This document shows positions 35,460 to 43,864 of a DNA stretch of 64,000 nt, in pieces. Each line of letters begins with the position of its first letter. The first letter of the stretch is position 1. The notes under the pieces were generated by a model. The model was not told the DNA's origin and searched no databases. It saw only the letters and a list, made by a program, of their open reading frames with translations. This DNA is from Providencia rettgeri (GTDB lineage: Bacteria > Pseudomonadota > Gammaproteobacteria > Enterobacterales > Enterobacteriaceae). Position numbers and translations under genes: made by a program. Where the stretch lies: the NCBI RefSeq assembly GCF_023205015.1, contig NZ_CP096258.1, positions 1,612,001-1,676,000 of the forward strand, given 5' to 3'.

Positions 35460-36938
35460 CTATTCTTTATCAAGGCGGCCAACAAGTGATAGTTCAAAGT
35501 TTGCACCCATATATTTAAAGTGAGGGCGAACTTGAATTGCGACTTGATACCAACCCGGATCACCTTCAACATCAAGCACTTTAATTTCAGCTGAACGAAG
35601 AGGGCGCTTACTACGAACATCTGCTGGTGGGTTTTCTTGGTCCGCTACATATTGTTTAAGCCAGATATTCAGTTCACGTTCAAGATCTTGTCGCTCTTTC
35701 CATGAGCCAATTTGCTCACGTTGTAGCACTTTAATGTAATGAGCTAATCGGTTGATAATAAACATGTATGGCAGCTGGGTTCCTAACTTATAGTTAGTTT
35801 CTGCCATTTTACCCTCAGGGGTATTTGGGAAGGTTTTGGCTTTTTGAACTGAGTTTGCAGAGAAGAAAGCCGCGTTATCACTTCCTTTACGCATTGTTAG
35901 GGTAATAAAACCTTCTTCTGCCAGTTCAAATTCTCGACGATCAGTAACTAAAACTTCAGTTGGTATTTTAGTTTGTAATTCACCCATCGCTTCAAAAATG
36001 TGTACAGGGAGGTCATTGACGGTACCGCCACTTTGTGGGCCAATAATATTTGGGCACCAACGGTATTGTGCGAAACTATCATTGATGCAGCTTGCGAGTA
36101 AGAATGCGGTATTACCCCATAAGTAGTGCTCATGGTCTTGTTTAACATTTTCGGAATAGTTAAACATTTTCACTGGATTTTCTGTTGGGGAGTAAGGTAA
36201 GCGTAATAAGAAACGTGGTGCCGTCAATCCTAAGTAACGCGAATCCTCTGCTTCTCTCAGAGAGCGCCACTTCGTATGAGCAGGGCCTTCGAAAACAGAT
36301 TTAAGGTCTTTAATTGCCGGTAATTCAGCATAACTGTTAATGCCGAAGAAATTAGGGGAAACAGATGATAAGAATGGTGCATGTGCCATCGCTCCGACAG
36401 TGCTGACATATTGCATTAACTTCATATCAGGCGCGGTGTTGTTAAATGCATAGTTCCCAACAATTGCTGCGACGGGCTCACCACCAAATTGCCCATAACC
36501 AGAAGAATAAACGTGCTGATAAAAACCAGACTGAACGATTTCAGGAGAGAACTCAAAGTCTTCTAATAACTCTTCTTTTGTTGCATGAAGAATATTGATT
36601 TTGATGTTTTCTCTAAAATCAGTACGGTCAACAAGTAACTTCAGGGAGCGCCATGATGCTTCAATTTCTTGAAATTTAGGTGCGTGAATAATTTCATCAA
36701 CTTGGGCGCTTAGTTTGTTATCAAGTTCAACCAGCATTTTATCAATTAATAATCTATTGATTTGTTGATCTTCTGATTCATTAGCGAAAAGATTACTGAT
36801 GAAAGCGGCAACGCCTTGCTTTGCAATATCATACGCTTCAGTCTCAGGTGACATACGTGACTGAGCCATGATTTCATCTAGAAGAGAGCCGTTAGATGCT
36901 GGGGCTTGTTGGCCTAGAGCTTCAGTATTTAGTGACAT
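35460..36938 (-). CDS. tssC: T6SS sheath large subunit TssC (VipB)
   Basis: About 492 residues from the ATG at 36938, which has GAGGA seven bases upstream; an in-frame ATG at 36959 has no ribosome site. Typical TssC blocks are IDKMLVELDNKLSAQVDEII, EASWRSLKLLVDRTDF, the GGEPVAAIVGNYAF core and the C-terminal RSAEIKVLDVEGDPGWYQVA. With TssB it forms the contractile sheath. It is the second gene of the operon and the best conserved. Confidence 0.98.
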   Translation of the reverse strand: MSLNTEALGQQAPASNGSLLDEIMAQSRMSPETEAYDIAKQGVAAFISNLFANESEDQQINRLLIDKMLVELDNKLSAQVDEIIHAPKFQEIEASWRSLKLLVDRTDFRENIKINILHATKEELLEDFEFSPEIVQSGFYQHVYSSGYGQFGGEPVAAIVGNYAFNNTAPDMKLMQYVSTVGAMAHAPFLSSVSPNFFGINSYAELPAIKDLKSVFEGPAHTKWRSLREAEDSRYLGLTAPRFLLRLPYSPTENPVKMFNYSENVKQDHEHYLWGNTAFLLASCINDSFAQYRWCPNIIGPQSGGTVNDLPVHIFEAMGELQTKIPTEVLVTDRREFELAEEGFITLTMRKGSDNAAFFSANSVQKAKTFPNTPEGKMAETNYKLGTQLPYMFIINRLAHYIKVLQREQIGSWKERQDLERELNIWLKQYVADQENPPADVRSKRPLRSAEIKVLDVEGDPGWYQVAIQVRPHFKYMGANFELSLVGRLDKE

Positions 36939-36958
36939 GAAATAATCCTCTATAAACA

Positions 36959-37459
36959 TTATTTTTGATTAGCGGCAATATCGAGTTCTTTTAGAAGTTG
37001 TTCGCGTGTTTCTTTGTTCTCAAGTAATTCTTGAAGACGCTTTCTAAAAGCAGGGACATTGCCTAGAGGACCTTTTAATGCAACTAAAGCTTCTCGTAAT
37101 TCAAGAAGTTTATTTAATTCTGGCACTTGGCGAGCAATACTATCGGGTGAAAAATCTTGTAGTGATTTCACATCAAGATTGACATTAAGCTCAGAATCAT
37201 TAGTATTTTCAAGGGTATTACGGACGTTGATATTTAAATTAATACCCGCACTTTCCATAACTGAATTGAAATTGTTTTGATTAATTGAAATTGCTTTTCG
37301 TTCTTCTATGGGGGTCTCTTCAGTTTTACCTGTCATATCTCCCACAATCAGCATATTTAAGGGAAGTTCAACTTCAGCCTGAGCTCCACCTGTATTAGGT
37401 GTATATTTGATATTAATTCTTTCTTTAGGGGCAACACTACCGAGATTTTTCTTACTCAT
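36959..37459 (-). CDS. tssB: T6SS sheath small subunit TssB (VipA)
   Basis: A 166-residue TssB. It has RINIKYTPNTGGAQAEVELP at the N terminus, LPLNMLIVGDMTG, the conserved LDVKSLQDFSPDSIARQVPE and a C-terminal helix. It pairs with TssC in sheath protomers and is recognised by ClpV through TssC. AAGGAG precedes the start (37460-37470 on the minus strand). It is the first gene of the leftward operon, so the promoter should lie in the AT-rich region above 37460. Confidence 0.97.
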   Translation of the reverse strand: MSKKNLGSVAPKERINIKYTPNTGGAQAEVELPLNMLIVGDMTGKTEETPIEERKAISINQNNFNSVMESAGINLNINVRNTLENTNDSELNVNLDVKSLQDFSPDSIARQVPELNKLLELREALVALKGPLGNVPAFRKRLQELLENKETREQLLKELDIAANQK

Positions 37460-37517
37460 TTAAGTGAATCTCCTTGTATGAGTATACGATAACTTCTTCA
37501 TTCCATAAATTTAAATG

Positions 37518-37587
37518 CCTAAATTAATAATAAATTTAGGGCATACATTTCCCTACACAGAATGAATTCTGTGTTAAGATTTTTTTT
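37518..37587. promoter_or_regulatory. Two palindromes upstream of the T6SS operon
   Basis: CCTAAATT (37518-37525) pairs with AATTTAGG (37533-37540). Further out, ACACAGAA (37555-37562) pairs with TTCTGTGT (37567-37574) and is followed on the plus strand by eight T (37580-37587). They lie 58-128 bases before the tssB start. The second has the form of a plus-strand terminator with no plus-strand gene to end, so an operator for a dimeric regulator is equally possible. Confidence 0.5.
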
Positions 37588-38126
37588 CCCAGTAAGGTGT
37601 TTAAACTGCCAATTTGTATATTTTATTTTTTTTCAGCTTTTTATGATATACAAATTTAACTTAGGATCAACAAGTAAATTGTTATCTAAATATAATTTAG
37701 TGATGTTGATTTTATAAATTCACTCTATTTGTATTTATTTTTGGTATTTATTGCTGTCGCTAATCATTTAATGTGTGCCTGCAGTTTATATGACTATTAT
37801 TTGTATTCTTACAGTATTGGCTATAAGTATTTTTAACATCACAATGTATGTGAATCAATGGAATAAGTATAAAAAGTCTGTGATGCGGAATTAATATGCT
37901 TACAATGTGTTACATATTTACACATTTGTGTTGAGTGATTTAATATTATTACCTATTTAATGTTACTCAATAAAAACTGGATTTATCTTATTGCAGGTTT
38001 ATATGACATTCATTAGGTCTTTTATCTAAAAACTCCTACATTGATAGAGAGGGGAAATCTTATTTTTTTCTAAATAACTCGATTTGGTCCGATGGAGGAA
38101 TAGTGGGTGAAATTGATTCTGCAAAC

Positions 38127-38377
38127 TCAATTCTTTATTATAAGTGGGTCATTTATTACTTGCCATTCAACGAAAAGTGTTTCACCAACTTCCCAAGAGT
38201 CAGGAACAAATGAGTAACATTCTCTAGCATACCAAAAGCAATGAGGATATTTACAGTAAACCATTGCATATGAGTACCATTTACATTATTTACACCATAA
38301 AATCTACCTCGTTGGTGGAGTGGACAATGCCACGATTCTAGCTTTATGACAGAATTTAGCGATAAGGATTGTAATTT
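38127..38377 (-). pseudogene. Decayed small gene, frameshifted, upstream of the T6SS operon
   Basis: Two adjoining minus-strand frames read like one protein broken by a one-base shift near 38275. The 5' part contains LESWHCPLHQRGRFYGVNNV. The 3' part contains YCKYPHCFWYARECYSF, then PDSWEVGETLFVEWQ, and stops at 38127. The Cys, His, Trp and Tyr richness is unlike chance AT-rich frames. No plausible start is left at the 5' end. I do not recognise the family. The rest of 37460-38625 is AT-rich, with no other coding signal apparent. Confidence 0.4.
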
Positions 38378-38625
38378 TTAGAGTTTATATTATCTTTAAA
38401 ATATCTAAGCTTTCAGTGTCTAATTTTAAATTAACCCACATTGGGAGTAATACATTGTTACATTTATAGTGTGAGTTTAACACTCATATATAGAGTAATG
38501 AGGTATGATCCTAATTGAATTTACATAAGGTATAGATGGGCCACCATGTAAAATAATGATAATACTTGATAGAGAATGAGTGTCTTGTATTTTTAGAAAA
38601 ACGTATTCTGGGCGTAAGCATCATT

Positions 38626-39849
38626 ATGAAAATAGAACAACCAAATTTAATGTGTTACCAACGAGTAGCTAGACGGTTAACCGCTATCCTATTGTTTGGA
38701 ATATCTTTATCAGCAGGGGCTGCAGATAAATTAACAGTAAGAGCCGGCCAAACTGGCTATTTAGGCGAAATATACCCATCAGTAAGGGTGTTTGATAATA
38801 ATTCGCATCCGATAGAATCTACCGCTCCAACAGATCCAAATGTTAATTATCCTATGCTGCCGAAAGTGAATGACTATATAAAATTTATGACTACAAATGG
38901 TGGTTCTTTCGCTGAACATAATTCAGGGTATGGAATTAGATTAGTCAATGAGAACGATAGCTCTCGAATTATTGTATTGCTATTTAATGGCACAGTAACT
39001 GCAAGATTTAAAGGGTATTATGGTAGTGATGTAACAAAATCTGCAGTCTTAAAAGAATCGAAACAAGTATCAGGAAATCTTGTACCAACTGGTATTTTGA
39101 CGTGGGCTCTTGAAAGTGGTGGTGTAGATAGACCAAACTATTTTTATCCAAACGCTAAACGAAATGATGGCCTTACCCAAGTGAGCATTTCAAGTCTCTC
39201 TGCTTATGCAAGTTCCGTTTCTGGCGGCAATGCCACGGTAGTTAAAGGTAGGTACTCTTTATTACCTGGTGAGTCTATTGCTTTTGGACATAAAGGTGAA
39301 TTATATAGAAGTAATTCAGGATGGTTTTTTTTATACCCTTTCTTTTTAGATAACGAAAGTTTAAGTGTTGAGGCATTAGACTCTTGTACTGTAGCGCCTG
39401 TTACCACAACTAATATTATTTTTAGTAATCAAATGGCAGGCCGGAAACAGAACCAATTACTTGAAACTAGGCCTGCAAGTATAAATGTTAATTGTATAAC
39501 GGCTGGTAAACTTTTGATGGTTGTTTCCGCTAATCAGCAACTACATGGGCAAAGTAGTGCTGGAAATACTTCAGATACAAATTTGGCTGGGATGGCTTTG
39601 GATTCACTTAGTGGAAATACGGCTGATTCAACAGAAAGACCATATATTGTAACCTCAAGAACTATATCCTCCTCAGATATTTGCAGAAATGGAAATAATG
39701 ATGCTATTCCCTATTATGACCGTGTTAAGTTAGGGACTATGTCAAATAGTAGTGCTAAAGAAACATTATATTTCAACCTTTGTCATAATGGAAATATCAA
39801 AGCAGGAAGATATCAAGGAAGCATTGATGTTTCATTTTTCTTAGAGTAA
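38626..39849 (+). CDS. Secreted fimbrial-adhesin-like protein, solitary
   Basis: About 407 residues from the ATG at 38626; the ATG at 38650 is also possible and gives a tighter signal peptide (MCYQRVARRLTAILLFGISL, cleaved near AGA-ADK). A lectin-like N-terminal region of about 230 residues comes first. It is followed by a pilin-like domain with the usual Cys spacing (SCTVAPVTTTNIIFSNQMAG, then NVNCITAGKL) and the final donor-strand-like GRYQGSIDVSFFLE. This two-domain plan is that of tip adhesins of chaperone-usher fimbriae. No chaperone, usher or major pilin gene is nearby. The low GC suggests acquisition. A terminator follows. Confidence 0.65.
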   Translation: MKIEQPNLMCYQRVARRLTAILLFGISLSAGAADKLTVRAGQTGYLGEIYPSVRVFDNNSHPIESTAPTDPNVNYPMLPKVNDYIKFMTTNGGSFAEHNSGYGIRLVNENDSSRIIVLLFNGTVTARFKGYYGSDVTKSAVLKESKQVSGNLVPTGILTWALESGGVDRPNYFYPNAKRNDGLTQVSISSLSAYASSVSGGNATVVKGRYSLLPGESIAFGHKGELYRSNSGWFFLYPFFLDNESLSVEALDSCTVAPVTTTNIIFSNQMAGRKQNQLLETRPASINVNCITAGKLLMVVSANQQLHGQSSAGNTSDTNLAGMALDSLSGNTADSTERPYIVTSRTISSSDICRNGNNDAIPYYDRVKLGTMSNSSAKETLYFNLCHNGNIKAGRYQGSIDVSFFLE

Positions 39850-39877
39850 TCACTTTACTTTCAATTTAAATGGAAAT

Positions 39878-39898
39878 ATCCGCTTCGGCGGATTTTTT
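39878..39898 (+). terminator. Intrinsic terminator after the adhesin-like gene
   Basis: ATCCGC (39878-39883) and GCGGAT (39888-39893) form a stem with a TTCG tetraloop, followed by TTTTTT. It is a strong rho-independent terminator 29 bases after the stop. Confidence 0.9.
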
Positions 39899-40349
39899 AA
39901 AATTATTTCCGAACTGTTATTTTAATAAGCCATGAATATATTTTATTGTTTTAAGGCTAATTATTACTCATCAAATTACGATGACTTCATGGGAAATTGT
40001 TCTAATTCGCGTAGCTCTTCTTCGAGTGGCTTTCTTTGATTAAAATGTTGATGTACATTAAAAACAATCGCTTATATCATCAATATATCATAAGGTGGGT
40101 TATTCATCTGTAAAGTAATTATTTTTTGTATTTATAACTATTAACGCTTCGTTTATAACATTTTATTAATTTAAATATGAATAAGACGGAATAGTTACAG
40201 TATTTTTTAGTATTCAATATAAGTAGAGAAAAATTCAAACGGAGTGATGAACCAAAGGTTTGATGTGTATCAGAGGATATAAATAGTAACTTGTTGTAAC
40301 TGTTTTATAAATATATTATTTAGCATCTTAACTCCATGGATTTATCAAG
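39899..40349. other. AT-rich intergenic region with a possible short gene remnant
   Basis: A minus-strand frame ending at 39976 reads HQHFNQRKPLEEELRELEQF and looks like the C-terminal tail of a lost protein, but it has no start and only about 32 codons. The remaining 270 bases contain no recognisable gene or RNA; they should include the promoter of the lipoprotein gene at 40350. Confidence 0.3.
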
Positions 40350-41033
40350 ATGAATAAATTATTAATTCCTGCTTTTTGTATTGCTTCTTTATCTGGATGT
40401 GCGGTAACTGAGTATAACTATGTTCCTGACTCACAAAAAATCAGTGAACCTAAAATAGGCCAGGTCAATCATATTACTGTAGGGCAACCCTTAGTAAGAG
40501 AAGGCAATATTAGTAAAATAGATGGAATTAAAGTACTAAACCCAGTACAGATAGATTTGGCTTACAAAATTATCCCCGGTGTATTCAAGAAAGTGGGTTC
40601 AAGTGATAAAGGCGATTTTTATATGCCAGACCAAATCGTTGATTCTGGCTCGGTCGTCGTTGAGGTTTTAGGGCAACCGTGGAATTCACTGTTAATTAAA
40701 AAAGGGTCTGGTCCTAATGAAATCTGTATCGTGACAGATGTGAATGTCGCTGTTTGTAGTGATAAAGCACAAGTCGAACAGGTAAAACTAAATAATTCGG
40801 ATGGTAATTCATTTGAACAAGCCTTAATTTTCAATGGGATAAATGACAAGATTGTCGATGTGAGTTATCAGAAAATAGGTTCAAATATTGAGAATCAAGG
40901 GTTTGGAGATAACATTCAGTATAATCTTAAACATAGCGATATTATTTCCTATAGAAACGTGAAATTAAAAGTCATTGATAGTTCAGAAAATTCATTAACC
41001 TATACGGTGATAAGTAATTTTTCTGACAATTAA
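40350..41033 (+). CDS. Putative lipoprotein of unknown function
   Basis: A 227-residue protein with a lipoprotein signal peptide (LSGC lipobox, Cys17) and Ala-Val after the Cys, which predicts outer-membrane sorting. The mature part is beta-rich, with no motif I recognise. The ribosome site is weak. A hairpin with arms ACAGCG/CGCTGT lies after the stop (about 41066-41104) with its T-run on the minus strand only. The gene stands alone between the adhesin-like gene and yjdJ. Confidence 0.65.
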   Translation: MNKLLIPAFCIASLSGCAVTEYNYVPDSQKISEPKIGQVNHITVGQPLVREGNISKIDGIKVLNPVQIDLAYKIIPGVFKKVGSSDKGDFYMPDQIVDSGSVVVEVLGQPWNSLLIKKGSGPNEICIVTDVNVAVCSDKAQVEQVKLNNSDGNSFEQALIFNGINDKIVDVSYQKIGSNIENQGFGDNIQYNLKHSDIISYRNVKLKVIDSSENSLTYTVISNFSDN

Positions 41034-41236
41034 TGTGTATTATATTAATGAGTTAGTTGAAAAAACAGCGTTAGACTAAATTAGCCTCTAGTTAAGCGCT
41101 GTCGCAGCATATTTTCTCACTTTATTCTTATTCTAACTTCAAAATATTTGGATCACATCGGCAATTGAAGAATATTGTCTTTTCAGCATACCTCACATAC
41201 TCTAAATCAAATGGATTTAACTTAGAGGCGTTATTT

Positions 41237-41515
41237 ATGATGAATATCCAATCCGATCACAATAGCTTTTTTATTTTATCTGATGACAAGCAAACGCGCC
41301 TTGCCGAGATAACTTTTGTTTATACTGGTGATGACTTAGTGATTATTGATCATACAGTGGTTGATGAAAGCTTAAAAGGACAGGGAATTGCAAAGCGATT
41401 AGTTGCTAAGGTTGTTGAGCGAATGAGAGAAGAAGGGCGAAAAATTATCCCATTATGTCCTTTTGCAAAAGCAATATTCGATAGAACACCTGAATACAGT
41501 GATATCCGCCAATAA
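41237..41515 (+). CDS. yjdJ: YjdJ-like GNAT-fold N-acetyltransferase
   Basis: A 92-residue minimal GNAT protein. I chose the ATG at 41237 (with another at 41240) because family members start here; the TTG at 41165 would add an unrelated leader. It matches Escherichia coli YjdJ closely in IIDHTVVDESLKGQGIAKRL and in the C-terminal KIIPLCPFAKAIFDRTPEY. The KGQGIAKRL stretch is the acetyl-CoA pyrophosphate loop. Its substrate is not known. Pirin follows 32 bases later on the same strand. Confidence 0.88.
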   Translation: MMNIQSDHNSFFILSDDKQTRLAEITFVYTGDDLVIIDHTVVDESLKGQGIAKRLVAKVVERMREEGRKIIPLCPFAKAIFDRTPEYSDIRQ

Positions 41516-41547
41516 TATTTGTTAGTTACTGATGAGATGAGGTAAGC

Positions 41548-42441
41548 ATGAGTATTCAACATGATGATAAAATACCTGATTTACAGTTAATTACAGCACG
41601 TTCAAAAGATGTTGGGGGGCTTCCTGTTGCACGGGTTTTACCCACAAGAGAACGGAGATTAATCGGTGCTTGGTGTTTTCTTGACCATGCGGGGCCTACA
41701 GTTTTTAAAGGTGATTCAGAGGGGATGAAGGTATCACCTCACCCTCATACGGCTTTACAAACATTCACTTGGATGATTGAAGGTGAAGTATTACACCGGG
41801 ACAGCCTTGGCTATGAACAGGTTATTCGACCAGGGCAGGTCAATTTAATGACTGCGGGTTATGGGATCAGCCATTCTGAAGATACCCATGGAGAAAGTCG
41901 CCAGTTACATGCGGTACAATTGTGGATTGCTTTACCTGAAGCAGTTAAAGATATTGCCCCCCGTTTTGACCACTATCCTACGTTGCCACGTTGGTCTGAA
42001 GGCGAAACACACTTCAATTTACTCGTTGGGGAATATGGAACTTATAAAGCACCAACCTTAACATTTTCTCCGTTGATTGGACTCGATATTATTGCGAAGA
42101 AAACCGCTCGACAAATTTTAACGTTACGCTCTGAATTTGAATACGGTATTTTTGTTGTAAGTGGCGGTGTTGTTATTGAAGGGCAACAAGTTAATAGTAA
42201 TGAATTAGTTTATTTAGGCAAAAGTATCACTGAAATTTCTGTAGAACTCGCCACAGATAGCCATATTCTATTACTGGGTGGCGAGCCTTTAAATGAATCA
42301 GTGCTGATGTGGTGGAATTTTATTGGTCGAACTAAAGCTGATATTCAAGCTGCAGTTGAGGAATGGAACCAAGGAAGCTCTCGTTTTGGGGGGGGTTTTA
42401 ATGATAGGCGCGAGCCAACACCTGCTCCAATTATGCCATAA
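41548..42441 (+). CDS. Pirin family protein
   Basis: A 297-residue bicupin. The N-terminal cupin contains the metal-binding motif HPHTALQTFTWM with its His pair, GEVLHRDSLG and GISHSED. A second, weaker cupin follows. Pirins bind iron; some act as quercetin 2,3-dioxygenases, others as redox-sensing regulators, and the sequence does not decide which. GAGGTAAGC precedes the ATG. A run of eight G (42388-42395) lies near the 3' end without breaking the frame. Confidence 0.9.
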   Translation: MSIQHDDKIPDLQLITARSKDVGGLPVARVLPTRERRLIGAWCFLDHAGPTVFKGDSEGMKVSPHPHTALQTFTWMIEGEVLHRDSLGYEQVIRPGQVNLMTAGYGISHSEDTHGESRQLHAVQLWIALPEAVKDIAPRFDHYPTLPRWSEGETHFNLLVGEYGTYKAPTLTFSPLIGLDIIAKKTARQILTLRSEFEYGIFVVSGGVVIEGQQVNSNELVYLGKSITEISVELATDSHILLLGGEPLNESVLMWWNFIGRTKADIQAAVEEWNQGSSRFGGGFNDRREPTPAPIMP

Positions 42442-42506
42442 TCAGTTTAAGTTACTAAAAAATAATCTTATTGAAGTCGTATTCTATTAGGTATAGGAGA
42501 TGTTTA

Positions 42507-42935
42507 ATGGCTATTTCTGCAAGAAACCAACTTTCAGGTGTTGTTGAGTCTATTGTCATGGGCTCAGTAAATGATGAAATTATACTCGATTTAGGTAATG
42601 GTGAAAGTATTGCGGCAGTGATTACTAAAAACAGCACCCAACAACTGGGTTTAGAAAAAGGTAAACTGGCAACGGCAGTAATAAAAGCACCTTGGGTTGT
42701 ACTTGTTTCTAATGCTGAAGAGTATAATTTCTCAGCTCGTAATCAATTTGATGGCGTGATTGAGTCCATTGAAAAAGGCAGCGTTAATTCTGTGGTAAAT
42801 TTAAAAACCAACGCAGGAACTTTATTATCTGCAGTGGTAACAAATAATAGTACCGTAGAGTTGGGATTAAATGTTAAAAGTAAAGTGACAGCCATTATTA
42901 AAGCTTCTAGTGTTATTTTGGCAACTAAGAAGTAG
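42507..42935 (+). CDS. Two-domain Mop (molybdate/molybdopterin-binding) protein
   Basis: About 142 residues made of two tandem Mop/TOBE domains. Each begins with an SARNQ motif (SARNQLSGVVESIVMGSVND and SARNQFDGVIESIEKGSVNS) and ends in a conserved hydrophobic strand (VIKAPWVVLV and IIKASSVILA). AGGAGATG lies just before the ATG at 42507, so the upstream TTG at 42471 is rejected. Such ModG-like proteins store or buffer molybdate. A molybdenum enzyme, formate dehydrogenase, is encoded 0.9 kb downstream. A terminator follows. Confidence 0.9.
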   Translation: MAISARNQLSGVVESIVMGSVNDEIILDLGNGESIAAVITKNSTQQLGLEKGKLATAVIKAPWVVLVSNAEEYNFSARNQFDGVIESIEKGSVNSVVNLKTNAGTLLSAVVTNNSTVELGLNVKSKVTAIIKASSVILATKK

Positions 42936-42948
42936 TCAAAATTGTTGA

Positions 42949-42970
42949 AAGGCTGTTATGGCAGCCTTTT
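42949..42970 (+). terminator. Intrinsic terminator after the Mop gene
   Basis: AAGGCTG (42949-42955) pairs with CAGCCTT (42962-42968), and four T close the structure. Confidence 0.8.
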
Positions 42971-42985
42971 GTAATTCACTTTCAG

Positions 42986-43150
42986 TCAGTTAATCTTTTC
43001 TAGGTTAATAATTTTAATTTTTTTACCTTTAAGCTCAATAAGCTTACCTTCAACTAGTTTTATTAATGTACGGTTTAGTTGCCTGACAGACACACCAAGC
43101 ATGGCGGCTAATGAATCGCGATTTTCCAATTTAAAGGTGAAATTTATGGG
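42986..43150 (-). pseudogene. C-terminal fragment of a Crp/Fnr-family regulator
   Basis: About 55 residues resemble the winged-helix end of Crp/Fnr proteins: FTFKLENRDSLAAMLGVSVR, then QLNRTLIKLVEGKLIEL and GKKIKIINLE (YeiL-like). The cyclic-nucleotide-binding domain is absent: the frame continues upstream only as the antisense of ynfA. The gene therefore appears cut off, probably by the event that placed ynfA here. Confidence 0.6.
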
Positions 43151-43171
43151 CTCTATCTTGGGTGGTTTTTT

Positions 43172-43495
43172 ATGTCGATAAAAATTATTGGTTTGTTTTT
43201 TATCACAGCGTTGGCTGAAATCGCAGGTTGTTACTTTCCTTATCTTTGGATGAAAAAACAAGGTGGGTCTTGGTTATTAATTCCTGCAGCCTTAAGTTTA
43301 ATGCTGTTTGTTTGGTTGCTGACATTACACCCAGAAGCGAGCGGACGAATTTATGCAACTTATGGCGGGATATATATTGTCACCGCATTAATTTGGCTGA
43401 AAGTGGTTGATGGTGTCTCTCTTACCGTGACTGACTGGGTTGGTGCACTTGTTGTACTTCTAGGGGCAGGGATCATTATTAACGGTTGGAAATAG
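43172..43495 (+). CDS. ynfA: YnfA family (UPF0060) small membrane protein
   Basis: A 107-residue, four-helix inner-membrane protein. It has the family motifs TALAEIAGCYFPYLWM near the N terminus, ASGRIYATYGGIYI in the middle and DWVGALVVLLGAGIIINGW at the end. YnfA is related in fold to small multidrug resistance transporters. The ATG at 43172 gives the normal length. It is transcribed away from the Crp fragment, followed by a strong hairpin. Confidence 0.93.
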   Translation: MSIKIIGLFFITALAEIAGCYFPYLWMKKQGGSWLLIPAALSLMLFVWLLTLHPEASGRIYATYGGIYIVTALIWLKVVDGVSLTVTDWVGALVVLLGAGIIINGWK

Positions 43496-43510
43496 AAGAA
43501 ACGTTATATT

Positions 43511-43551
43511 GTCACCTTAAAGAATGGATTATTTATTTTAAGGTGACTTTA
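43511..43551. terminator. Hairpin after ynfA
   Basis: GTCACCTTAAA (43511-43521) pairs with TTTAAGGTGAC (43537-43547) over a 15-base loop, followed by TTTAATATT. It is probably the ynfA terminator, though the loop is long. Confidence 0.7.
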
Positions 43552-43686
43552 ATATTATTCCGTTATATTAATTTTATTAAACAAAGGATAAATCCATATT
43601 TGTATTTCAAATTAAATTTGAGATTTGTTTTTTTGAAAAATGTTAATTAAAATGTAATTTAACTAAAATGTTTTCAAATGTAACAT

Positions 43687-43700
43687 TTGATCCAAGTCAA
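43687..43700 (+). promoter_or_regulatory. FNR-like box upstream of fdnG
   Basis: TTGATCCAAGTCAA matches the FNR consensus TTGAT-N4-ATCAA at nine of ten defined positions. A TAGTAAT sequence (43724-43730), about 30 bases after the centre of the box, could be the -10 element of a class II FNR promoter. Anaerobic activation of fdnGHI by FNR is known in Escherichia coli. I could not confirm NarL heptamers here. The leader from this site to the start is about 130 bases. Confidence 0.6.
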
Positions 43701-43864
43701 TTTAACAATAAATACTCTATTGGTAGTAATTTTAATTGATGTTTAACTACTCAGTTAATATTAATTAAACTTTTATTTTCACTTTCATTGATTTTAGGCA
43801 ATATCTAATCATATTAGGCTGCTATTCTCTCATCGATTTATACAAAAAATATAAAGAGGTAGCA

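Noticed and set aside
41066..41104. Terminator of the lipoprotein gene
   Set aside because: The stem is followed by T only on the minus strand, where no gene needs it, and the loop is long.
42388..42395. Phase variation at the eight-G run in the pirin gene
   Set aside because: The frame is intact and the run is close to the 3' end; a single isolated tract is weak evidence.
43172..43261. Upstream part of the Crp-like frame opposite ynfA
   Set aside because: This part is the antisense of ynfA and does not resemble a Crp sensor domain; only the region up to about 43150 is kept as a fragment.
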